Positions 21,173-31,227 of a stretch of DNA of 64,000 bases are shown here, piece by piece. Made by a program: the position numbers and the translations under genes. Each line of letters starts with the position of its first letter. The first letter of the stretch is position 1. Below the pieces are notes generated by a model. It searched no databases and had not been told where the DNA came from. It was given only the letters and a program-made list of their open reading frames with translations. Source of the stretch: Temnopleurus reevesii (Eukaryota > Echinodermata > Echinoidea > Temnopleuroida > Temnopleuridae); NCBI GenBank assembly GCA_036244855.1, contig BQKZ01001545.1, positions 6,134 through 70,133 on the forward strand, in the 5' to 3' direction.

Positions 21173-21246
21173 TTTAATTAAGCAAAAGGTGCTCGGCGCT
21201 TTACACCGCTAAGAGATAGTGCCCTGAGGAGGAAGGGGGTAGAGAG
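21173..21246 (+). repeat. Short repeat interrupted by adapter-like sequence
   Basis: TTTAATTAAGCAAAAGGTG to GGGTAGAGAG matches 21525-21602 with substitutions (CGGCGCTTTACACCGCTAAG vs CGGTGCTTTACACAGCTAAG; GTGCCCTGAGGA shared). Similarity stops at the mosaic-end junction, where the other copy continues with GAGGGAGGGGCC. Confidence 0.75.
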
Positions 21247-21282
21247 GTCTCTTATACACATCTAGATGTGTATAAGAGACAG
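21247..21282. other. Tn5/Nextera mosaic-end junction (probable library contamination)
   Basis: 17 bases of the mosaic-end complement (GTCTCTTATACACATCT) are followed directly by the complete 19-base mosaic end AGATGTGTATAAGAGACAG, a 36 bp perfect palindrome except for the two missing outer bases on the left. This head-to-head arrangement is the circularisation junction of Nextera mate-pair libraries. It does not resemble any animal repeat here. The flanking bases may have been joined artificially. Confidence 0.93.
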
Positions 21283-21463
21283 CGCTTAATGTGTAAATGC
21301 GCCTGACGCAAGGCAGACGAATTCAACATCAGCCCTTGTGTCCCTTGTGATTTTCTGCCCTCAGGGACCGCAAAATAGATTCACAGGCCATACGTAGGCT
21401 GGTTACCCAGGTATAAATTATGGAAATGTTTGATAATCTGAAGCCCTACCCTTCTTCCTATTN

Positions 21464-21485
21464 GGGGCAGGGGTTGGGGCAGGGG
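21464..21485 (+). other. Perfect four-tract G-quadruplex motif beside an N
   Basis: Four GGGG tracts separated by CA, TT and CA begin immediately after the N at 21463. Two-base loops with four-base tracts predict a stable quadruplex, which may explain the sequencing ambiguity at this point. Confidence 0.8.
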
Positions 21486-21524
21486 TGACTGAATGCTGAC
21501 TTTGATGAATGATGAAATATTTAT

Positions 21525-21606
21525 TTTAATTAAACAAAAGGTGATCGGTGCTTTACACAGCTAAGACTAAGAGAGTGCCCTGAGGAAGAAAGGGTAGAGA
21601 GAGGGA
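21525..21606 (+). repeat. Second copy of the short repeat at 21173
   Basis: Diverged copy that continues uninterrupted past the point where the first copy meets the adapter-like sequence. Confidence 0.7.
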
Positions 21607-21689
21607 GGGGCCGGAGGAATGTCGGCTCTCAAAAATAATCTTGCAATAACTTGGATAATATTTTACAATTTCTTAGACACATATCTAAC

Positions 21690-21990
21690 ACGATATGATT
21701 ATTTTTGTAAAATTAAGTCGAACGTCAATTCGATGCTCTTTTGTAATGCTGCTGTTGAAATCGTGATCGGATTGTGATTGTTGTGTCCGCACAGATCTAG
21801 GGCCTGTAACATAAAAGAGATACGATAGATTTTGCAATTAATCGCATTTCTATGGTACATGTTTTGCCATAGACTTACAATAAATATTTATCGTAAGTTT
21901 CATTGCATCTTTTATGTTACAGGCCCCTAGTGTCCCATGACCCACATTATTTTACGGAAATAGTTCATATCGTGTTACTATTTCATAAAA
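21690..21990 (+). repeat. Family I repeat interrupted by a family C element
   Basis: The left part (AAATTAAGTCGAACGTCAAT to CGCACAGATCTA) and right part (CTAGTGTCCCATGACCCAC to TATCGTGTTA) are continuous in the opposite-strand copy at 47340-47510, which reads GGATCTATTGTCCCATGACC when complemented. Confidence 0.8.
21800..21926 (+). mobile_element. MITE-like element, family C copy 1 (nested)
   Basis: The termini GGGCCTGTAACATAAAAGA and TCTTTTATGTTACAGGCCC are perfect inverted repeats. It is flanked by CTA at 21797-21799 and CTA at 21927-21929. The interior has TTTTGCCATAGACTTACAAT and TTATCGTAAGTTT. It is inserted in a family I repeat whose uninterrupted relative at 47 kb keeps a single CTA. 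Confidence 0.9.
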
Positions 21991-22019
21991 GAAATAAGTT
22001 TTGTCAAGTGTGTTTACCG

Positions 22020-22158
22020 GGGATCTTTTTCACCAAGCCTCCTGGCTTTTAGGATTCCCCACTTTCTTATTTTGTTTTATATATTATGTACTGTATTTTT
22101 TTACATTGTTGATATTTTTTAAGAAAGTGAAAATAAATGAATTGAATTGAATTGAATG
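22020..22158 (+). mobile_element. Possible non-LTR retrotransposon 3-prime tail
   Basis: TTTTCACCAAGCCTCCTGGCT is followed by T-rich sequence, then AAATAAATG and a (GAATT)n-like tail at 22136-22157. Short tandem tails of this kind are typical of CR1/L2-type element ends. There is no reverse transcriptase coding sequence upstream, so this is tentative. A similar AAATTGAATTGAATCGAA is at about 25568. Confidence 0.3.
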
Positions 22159-23414
22159 ATCAATTTTCCTATATCAACTCAAAGGAGATTATCTAAGAAG
22201 AACAATATTGTAATGTGATCCGGCACGATTCTCGTGCAAACGACAATCGGAAACATATTGAATCATTTGACTCGAATATCAGAACCCAGATTTCTTAATG
22301 AATTATCACAAAAAAAAAATCGATTTCATTTAAGTGAAAGTCAAAAAAGTTTTTGGCAGAGTATATAAACGTAATTATACAATTCTTTTGATTTTAGCAG
22401 ATTCTTTCCCATTGCTACATTAGATTATAGTCCCGTTCACTTGAAATGAGCAATTATTTTAGATGACAAAATTACAAATCTGTCAAATGTGTAAATGGTA
22501 TAAAAAGAGGGTAGATTATTTCACCATTAACAATTTATTTTCCTTCATACTTACTTTGAAGAATTACTGTAGAGCGATCGATATGGTTTAGTCATTTGAA
22601 TTTGTTGGATTTATAAAAATCTATCGAGTTATCAGTAAAATGAAAATAAAAGACACCAATATTCGATCTGATATGTTATTTCTAAGGGTATCTGATAAGA
22701 TATCTTAATGTTATACATTTCATTTTAGGATTTACAACAACATTCTCCGCGCTCTACAACAACAACATCCCGGCGCCACAGACCTATATTGCATTACGTT
22801 TGGTAGCTGCATTTTATGAATACATTAGGCCTCCATAATACATGCTTTTAAAGATGGATATTAGTGTCTGTTTGTTTTGTCAGCCCCAGCATTTAACGTC
22901 TTTCACGACCCGGGATATTGATGAATCCCTGTCGGTGTAGACGAAGAGAGGGGCATTCCTGTACATAAATCATGAGGGTGCGAACTCGCCGGCGTGCGTC
23001 ATTTCAACAGGGGGTTAAGCGACATTGTTTCGGTAACGAGCCATTGAATAGCAGGAGGAGAGAGACGAATCAAGGGATGGGAGATGTGAAGAAAGGGGAA
23101 TGGAGTGGTCGTAATCATTACTTGAGAGCTAAAGTCGACGAGCAAACTGACTGAATGAACTCCATCGACACGCCACCGACTAGCAAAGGAGAGAGAGAAA
23201 AAAACTAGGCTAGAAACATGATTACCTATGCGCGGGACTGCATGCTTCATTTCCCTTGTGAGTGGTAAATGGGCACCAGTTGCATTTCGGCGCGCAAATT
23301 GATGTTGGGTCATCGGCTCAACACGGAACGCAGTTTCACTTTACTCATTTCCATTCACGCCAGCGTGTTGGATTTTAATTTAGCTGGATTTATTTATTTT
23401 GGGGTCGAGGATTT
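22159..23414. other. Unannotated sequence
   Basis: AT-rich to about 22720, then more GC-balanced to 23340. The two short frames near 22972-23313 on opposite strands overlap each other and resemble nothing known. Confidence 0.45.
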
Positions 23415-23470
23415 GATTCCACTTTGTGATTCCACTTTGTGATTCCACTTTGTGATTCCACTTTGTGATT
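23415..23470 (+). repeat. 13 bp minisatellite, four copies
   Basis: GATTCCACTTTGT repeats four times without change, then ends in GATTTAG. Confidence 0.95.
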
Positions 23471-24247
23471 TAGTGCGAATGGACGCAGACTCGAGGTGGA
23501 TTTTTTAATCTGGATTATTTCAAAATCATGCGGTCACGTGACCATGGGCCAGCATCGCCCCTCCACCCATCAGAAACCAAAAGATGACAGCGCACCTATC
23601 CCCATTATTGTCGTGAGTATTGTGTATCATTCTTCAAACCAAGTGGTGGTTATCTCTTCCATTACAAACTATTTTAAATTTTATTAAAAATGTGTAATAC
23701 GAATTCGTTGACATTCATTGCAATGAACATGGTAGAATGAATTGCAACTAAGAGTTTTAAAAAGGATAATCATTTATCTAACAAATTAATACAACTTAAC
23801 AAATAAATACATGTACAATCATTAATTTCAATCACCTGTCAAAATTTTCACATGCTTATTATTCTCACTGTCTATCTTATATTTCTAAAGCAAAAATAAA
23901 GTATCTAAAATTTTCCAGTTACATTGTCTCTTAAATCGGCAGCAGTGTAAACAAAAATCTAATTAAAACACCTATTATGCAAATTATTTAGTTCAACCCT
24001 AGGCATTATTTTTAGGCACATTTCTATGTGTATCCTTTTCTTTAATTATATAAGAAACGTGATCCTACATGCTGATTCATCGGAAAGGCTTCCGTTCGAG
24101 TGGGTTGGTGGTTCGAAATGTTGTCTTTATACGGTGTGTTTGTTTTTTTCTCTTTCAAGCGCAATTCCCCCGATGCCAACATGCCCTTTACAAGGTTAAA
24201 TGGAATAAAGAGAAATCTAATTCAGTTCTTGTCATCATTTTAATCAT
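23471..24247. other. Unannotated sequence
   Basis: No gene recognised; AT-rich. Confidence 0.5.
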
Positions 24248-24445
24248 GATAATAATGATACATAGATTCATATAGCGCACGTATCCACTATTCAGTGTAG
24301 TGATAAAGGCGCTTTGCATTACTCTTACCCTGTCTCTGGCTCGTTGCCACCAGCGCTAAAACATTTCAAGGAATTTACATTCCTGTCAGACACCCAAAAC
24401 ACCTCACCTGGGTTGAGTGCAGGACAATGTAATTTGCATTGTAGC
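24248..24445 (-). mobile_element. SINE body fragment (head missing)
   Basis: Read on the minus strand, it has CAAAGCGCC, GTGGATACGTGCGCTAT and an ATCATTATTATC tail, as in the SINE at 29461-29745, and the block CACCTCACCTGGGTTGAGT (plus strand). No tRNA-like head is recognisable upstream. Confidence 0.7.
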
Positions 24446-26543
24446 CATGCATTACTTCAACATTTCGACACCCCTACATAATATAACCCCCGTCTGACCC
24501 TGCAAAAGCTATCTAGGTTTCAGCTATTCCGGGCTATGCAATTTCGGCTTCAAAATCGTAAAGTCTTATTTTAGTGTGACAGGGGAAGGTCTATGACACT
24601 ACGAAGGCATCGTATATCTCTGACATCATTGACATTCTATACCAGCCATGTTATATACCACACGTGAGTACCGGCTTTCTTAAAGGTACCAATCAAGCTT
24701 ATATAAAGAATGGCGCTTAATTCTTCATTCCAACCCAAGAACGTTCACAGGATTGATTGAAACTTACACAGGATAATCCAAAAACTAAAGTAATAACATT
24801 TGCCAAAAACATTTTCCTGAAAAGTCAGTAGTAACAGAGTAATGAGTGAATGAAATCGGACAAAATGCTGAAAAGTTCCGATTGTTTATAGTGTTGTCCC
24901 ACATGTCGTTTTCTGTGTTAGCTATTCTATGAAACTATGTGATAGTGGGGTTTTTTTTTTTTTTTTTTTTTTAGATCTAGACAAGCCTGTGCTGCTTAAA
25001 CTTTAATGTTGTTGCTCTAAGTGAGTTATCTGGCATATCATTAACACTTTAGGATGGCTTCGAAACACTTCCTTTCTCTACCAGAACAAGATCTGTTATT
25101 TAAGGTACTGCCTCTCTTATTACATTTGAAAACGTTGAGGGATATTCAAATGACTGCTTGCAGGGGATATTTCCCCGAGGATGTCACGGTAACCATGCGC
25201 AGTGAACTCTAAAGATCAAATAAATAGAATGAATAATGTTTGACTTTATGTATAGCTCGTCTTAAAGAAACGTGTTATTAAGCACTGTAAAGGCTAGGTC
25301 TACTTTAGCTACATAAGGAATTATGTTGATGGCCGGTTTTGAGATTTTTCCAGAAAGGCCGTTAATTCATTATTTCGGAGAGAAAGAAGAGGGTACACAA
25401 TGTGGCATGAACAGAATGGGACGGTTTTTGTTTTGCTGTCATAAAATCAGGACTACAAGTTTGTTTTATTTTTTTTTTTTTACTTTTGAAGCAAAGATGG
25501 CTTAGTTCTTTAACATTGTATTTATTAAATGTGTGATTTCCTATCTTTATTTAGCCAAATAAATATAAATTGAATTGAATCGAACAATTGTTAGTAAGTT
25601 CAACCCAACGTGCGATATTATATTATTTTGGAAATAGGAAGCCAGTGAAGTTCAATGAGCAACGAAGTAACATTAAAATACATGGGTTCAACTTCCGTCC
25701 AACATTGATCTTAAAAGTAGGAGTAGAACATAATTATCTGCAAATAAAGAGTGGCAATATTTTGTAATTGGTGGTGGTAACACTAGGTTGGATATATTTA
25801 AACAAACAATTGTGTTGAAGGTAATTTCCAATCGTTGGTTATTTCTGAAAATGACTCCATTTCATGAGATGTAGTGGTAACATTATGAGCATAGCAGGTT
25901 GGATATATTTAAACCATTAGTTGTGTAGTACGTATTTTGTTAATTGTGGGTTATTTTCGGAACAAAGATATTTTCCCTGAAGCTAATTATAGTGATTACA
26001 TTTTTTCTGAGAAATTATGAATATCAGTGGTTGAATAATGTTATCAAACCTTTCATCCTAACAAATTGAAACCTTGCTTTGAGAGTTATGTCAGTAATGA
26101 TCCTTAATATCCTTTATTGTCCTAAACTCGCCATTACCTCATCAGTGTAATTAAGTTACATGGTAACAATGGAGGAGCTTATTGTTATTTGTGATTCAGT
26201 AGGTCTCATTATGTACCCCCTATAGATTTCGCTCCGACATAGAATTAACGTCAATATATATAACAAAAATTAATAAATAAATGAAAAAGGAGAGAAAAAT
26301 GGGACATTCATTACGTATAATGCTGAAAATTATATTTGCACGTGACTATAATTTCGAAGTATTCCTGATTTGATCTTTATCACCACTGCAAAAAAAGAAA
26401 GGTTCATTGACAATTTTTGAAGGTTTAGTATAATTATGCGCACGTTACCCATGGACATGCGCCCAGGTTTGTGTATGTTTGTCCGTGTCTTTCTGATGTG
26501 TCTGTTTCTTGATTTATTTTAAAACATGTAAATTAAACGAATA
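24446..26543. other. AT-rich unannotated sequence with a poly-T tract
   Basis: A T homopolymer of 22 bases is at 24951-24972. No gene recognised. The frame at 25323-25505 is T-rich at its 3-prime end and does not resemble a known protein. Confidence 0.5.
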
Positions 26544-27191
26544 GCGGATGCGGGTTTATATTGTCTTTGTTTTGGAAGAAATCTCAAATACAGTATTAGA
26601 AAAAGGTAATATTAATCTTAACACTGTGTGAGTGCGAGGGAGAGAGCGTTAAAATGGATCGTATAGTGTATATGATCAATTTGGATGTGCTCTGTTATCT
26701 TATTTTTTTATGTGCATGTTTCATGTGTTATGCTGGTGTAATCTGAATAATCTGAATAAAATCTAAATGAAGTCATTGATTCATTTAGATAAGTTAACGT
26801 TACCTACAGAGATACCCAACGTAATTATTATTAACTACATACTGAATAATAAAAGAAATTCCCCTTTTCATTATCCTCATGTCCTACCGACAAAAAAAAT
26901 CGCAATGCATATGACTGGAATCGGAGATCTTATTAAACATACTACATTCGTCCTCTAAAGAAAATGATATTACTTTCGCTTGAAACATACACGTCCGTAT
27001 GCATCCATCCACCACGGCCTTTATCACCTAAATAAGTTTTGACATCCTTGTATTGCAGAAGAACTAGAATGCATACATGATACGGGATGTATGGAACATC
27101 AGAAAATGAATGCGAATTCAGGGATACACAGAGACATATAGGCTAATTGCTAGGTCGACTGTGTTTTATTAAGACTGGCTTATTCAATGTC
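26544..27191 (+). repeat. 648 bp direct repeat, left copy (probable assembly duplication)
   Basis: Identical length and near-identical sequence to 27193-27840 at a constant offset of 649, separated by one N. The differences I see are AAACAT/AACCAT near 26936 and GATGTATGG/GATGTAAGG near 27090. Its 63-codon frame recurs in both copies and is not recognised. Confidence 0.9.
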
Positions 27192-27192
27192 N

Positions 27193-27840
27193 GCGGATGC
27201 GGGTTTATATTGTCTTTGTTTTGGAAGAAATCTCAAATACAGTATTAGAAAAAGGTAATATTAATCTTAACACTGTGTGAGTGCGAGGGAGAGAGCGTTA
27301 AAATGGATCGTATAGTGTATATGATCAATTTGGATGTGCTCTGTTATCTTATTTTTTTATGTGCATGTTTCATGTGTTATGCTGGTGTAATCTGAATAAT
27401 CTGAATAAAATCTAAATGAAGTCATTGATTCATTTAGATAAGTTAACGTTACCTACAGAGATACCCAACGTAATTATTATTAACTACATACTGAATAATA
27501 AAAGAAATTCCCCTTTTCATTATCCTCATGTCCTACCGACAAAAAAAATCGCAATGCATATGACTGGAATCGGAGATCTTATTAACCATACTACATTCGT
27601 CCTCTAAAGAAAATGATATTACTTTCGCTTGAAACATACACGTCCGTATGCATCCATCCACCACGGCCTTTATCACCTAAATAAGTTTTGACATCCTTGT
27701 ATTGCAGAAGAACTAGAATGCATACATGATACGGGATGTAAGGAACATCAGAAAATGAATGCGAATTCAGGGATACACAGAGACATATAGGCTAATTGCT
27801 AGGTCGACTGTGTTTTATTAAGACTGGCTTATTCAATGTC
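27193..27840 (+). repeat. 648 bp direct repeat, right copy
   Basis: Begins with the first base after the N and ends exactly where the left copy would end. This is the pattern of two allelic contig ends that were not merged. Confidence 0.9.
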
Positions 27841-27959
27841 TCTAGATTGGAATTTTGTAAAGGGGTTAGATTAGATTTTTTTTGGAAGCAAGAAATGCAA
27901 ATGGGATGTTTTCATTAGCTTGATATTAGATAGTGAAACGCCGCTTCAGGGGAACATGA

Positions 27960-28220
27960 AGGGGTTAAGGAGGAGAGTATAATAGAGTATAGTGTGGTAG
28001 AAAGCAGAGGATGTATGTTTGTGTGGAAGAGAGAGAGAGAGAGATGGGGAAATGCCGTTTTCTTTGGTATGGATGCAGGTGTGTTTGTGTGTATACATGT
28101 GTAAGAGACAGAGAGAGAGAGAGAGAGAGAGGAAGAGAGAGAGAGAGAGAGAGAGATGTTCGGTTGTTTGTCATGAATGAATTATAATTGTGTATTTTGT
28201 ATGTAGTTATATATATTATG

Positions 28221-28262
<42 letters not shown>
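27960..28262. repeat. GA and AT microsatellite cluster
   Basis: (GA)n is at about 28028-28043 and 28105-28157, and (TA)n at 28226-28262. The Ser/Leu-rich minus-strand frame here is simple-sequence translation. Confidence 0.95.
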
Positions 28263-28266
<4 letters not shown>

Positions 28267-28832
28267 AGTTTCTCCCTCTCTCTGGTCGATTTTCATTGGC
28301 TACATAGCCTAAATTTTATGTATACATTAGTTTATTTTATCTTATATTTATTTGCAATTTACTTGTTAATATTGTTTAGGCTTTTTCTGTCATGTTTGTC
28401 ATTTTATTGTATTATCGGGAAATTAATGTAAAGCAGCGGATTTGCTAATATGTTGTGCCTGTATAAATATATTCGATTTTTTTAAAAGTAATCTTTATGT
28501 TCATATCAGTATGTCTTATTATTCCGTTGGAACTTAGATTGAACTCTTTCTAAATTGAAATGAAGATAAAATAATGGATAATGAATTCTATGAACGGGGA
28601 GGAGGCAGACAGGTCCAACTACATGTAGTGCTCCTTCAGAATCAAGGAGTAATAAAAGAGAAGTTAGTAGCAATCGACCGAACTCACGGGAGAGAACAAA
28701 ATGGAAGATAGGGGTGAGGGAAGGGGATTGATAAATTAGGAACTAGATCAAAGGCAGTTTTTCATGATCTACATACAGTATTTAGAAAAAGTAATTGATG
28801 TAAAAATAAAGCGAGGACAAAGTTAAACATTA
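28263..28832. other. AT-rich unannotated sequence
   Basis: No feature recognised. Confidence 0.5.
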
Positions 28833-29020
28833 GTGAAATGGAGCAGGAGAGAAAGAGAGAGAGAGAAGGGGAGACACATGAGAGAGAGGGGAAATGGGAG
28901 AGGGAGAGAGGATAGAGAGAGGGGAAGAGAGAGAGAGAGCGAGGGGAATGAGAGAGATATATATAGAGAGAGAGAGAGAGGGGGGGGGGAGAGGGAGAGA
29001 GAGGGGGGAGATACAGGGGA
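28833..29020. repeat. Purine-rich GA simple sequence
   Basis: About 190 bp of imperfect GA/GGGA repeats with a G run at 28981-28989. The overlapping frames of 76 to 134 codons on both strands are low-complexity artefacts. Confidence 0.9.
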
Positions 29021-29460
29021 GGGGTGGGCATCAGGACCACAGGTAGTCAGCAACTGGTATATTCTGTTTAGGACTCAACACAGCATTAAAACCCATCGGC
29101 AATTTACAGCCCAAAACCTCGTTTCTGTCACCCCACCATTGCTCTGTAATTATATGTTCACATCTAATGCTGAAAGCAAATATTTCAAATTACCTCTCAA
29201 AACTGAAATAGATACAGCAACAATGCTGTCTCTCTAATGCTTACTTTACAGTAGTCGACCTTTGAAGGATTAGAGGCAATAACTACCTTGTGAGAAATGT
29301 TTTAAAGTTTTAAGCATGATTGACCCAATATCAGAAGTGTAGATTTCACAGTTGCCAAATATGGTATAATTCTGCTCACTAGCAGAATTTTGACCGTTTT
29401 ATAATACCCTATCCAGGTTTTCGTATAGTGCTGTAATTCGTATGTCCCTTTCATAGTATC
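29021..29460. other. Unannotated sequence
   Basis: No feature recognised. Confidence 0.5.
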
Positions 29461-29745
29461 GATAATAATAGATGCGATTTATGTAGCGCACGTATCCACT
29501 TCGACTGCATAGTGCTCAAGGCGCTTTGCATTATTATAACCCTGAATTTAGCCCGGCGTACACCAGCGTGCATGGCATTAAAATATATATTCATGCCAGG
29601 GTCTCATTCACCTCACCTGGGTTGAGTACAACACAGTGTGGTTGAATTTCTTGCTGAAGGGAATTAACGCCTTCGCGATCTGTGGGATTCGAAACTACGA
29701 CCCTCTGGTTTTAAGGGGAGAGTAAAACCCACTACACCACGACGC
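29461..29745 (-). mobile_element. tRNA-derived SINE
   Basis: On the minus strand the element starts near GCGTCGTGGTGTAGTGGG. The A-box-like TGGTGTAGTGGG is at 29728-29739 and the B-box-like GTTTCGAATCC at 29685-29695, with spacing suitable for an internal pol III promoter. The body includes CACCTGGGTTGAGT (plus strand), CAAAGCGCCTTGAGCAC and GTGCGCTACATAAATCGC, and ends in a TATTATTATC tail. The AAAGCGCCTTGAG and GCGCTACATAAAT part resembles the conserved 3-prime domain of metazoan Nin-type SINEs; that naming is from memory. Confidence 0.85.
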
Positions 29746-31126
29746 ATAAACAAATTGATTGACATAAACAATATTTCTACCTATCTCACTGGTTCATCAC
29801 AATTCGAGAGTTCTAACAACATCCATGCTTTCCTTGTCAGACTATTATTACACTCGGGATGGCGAATCGTTTAGTATGGATTACGAAATACAAGTGTCCC
29901 GATTGGGGTGTAAGGGAAGAGCTTTACCGTAAAGATAAGGCATCATGCATTTGTTCTGAACGAGTTCGAAATGAGATGGTTTCGCCAGGTAATAAGCCGA
30001 GGATAGGTGGCATAGATTTGTTGCATAAATCTGGTGTTGTAGTCACCTTTAAAGCCTGATGAGACTAATGAAAGTGTACAATAGATGGGGAAAAAGGGAA
30101 TGTCGCTCCGACGATGATAGAGAAGGTTTTTGCCCCTTTTAAACCTGTTGCATTCATTTCAATACATGAATTTTGCGTGTTTTTTATTTTATTGTTTGCT
30201 TTAGCAAATTTGTTTTCCCTGTTTGTTTGTTTGTTTGAAAACCTATTAATAGCCGGGTTATTCCAACATCATCATATTGAAAATAATTGATAATGATCGA
30301 TAAACTGATAGCAGTGGATAGTATAAGCCAGAAACCTGATGGAATTTTACGGAAAGGAGAAGTATGCAACGGAATCACAGGAGGAAATTTAGGGGGGATT
30401 TAAAGAAGATATTTTTGCTCCACAGAGAAGACGAATTCATTGACCATCATGTGAGACTTTATAATAGGAGGTGAAATCGATTCCTGCACCTCTTACTCTA
30501 TACAACCTCTGAAGCCACATTCACTCGTCGTGCACTTTAAACTCAGTAAGAAAAAAAAGGTTATTTCAGATTGAGATTTTTTTTCATTCAATTTATAATG
30601 GTCACAGTGCGATATAATTAAAAGGAATCACATGGAAGGGAAAACACCCACAATAACGGAAAAATATCATTGAACCTTGAATAATGGCATAACATATTGA
30701 AATTGAACAATGTGAATAGTTTACATTCGGAATAAATTTGAAGAAAACAGAAGGATCTATTGAAAAACAGCTTGTGTCTAAATATGGATCCCTAATATAA
30801 TTGCCATGCTTAATGTATATAGTACAAATATTTAAAAAATCATCCTATTTGGCAAAGTGTTATACATTTTTGTTTCTGCAAAATATCCTAGAGTGCCTCC
30901 GTAAATAGTAAGATCCACATAAATTCTCATTGAAAATGATCACCACTGAGTTAGGAATATGACAATGTGCGTTCAAAAATTAAAATTAATCGCACCTTCC
31001 CGACATTCATTACACAAAAATTAGAATATTCAGTAAGCAAAGGTACAAACTCCATCTGTTCAGCTCGTAATCCTATTTGTCACTTATTTCATCGGTAGAG
31101 TTTTGTATTTTCCTTTATTGAATCAA
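29746..31126. other. Unannotated sequence
   Basis: No gene recognised. The frames at 29859-30059 and 30184-30378 lack family resemblance. Confidence 0.5.
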
Positions 31127-31227
31127 GGCCCCGTCACATAGAGATTTACAATCAATCGTAAGTATGTGGCAAATCATGTACTAAAGTGTGCAATTGATAG
31201 CAGAATATTGTATGTTACATGCTCCTG
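31127..31227 (+). mobile_element. Degenerate C-like element with B-like terminus
   Basis: The left end GGCCCCGTCACATAGAG resembles the family B terminus (GCCCCGGTCACATAGG). The interior TTACAATCAATCGTAAGTAT and ATGTGGCAAA resembles family C. The right end TATGTTACATGCTCCTG resembles the family C right end with changes. Confidence 0.6.
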
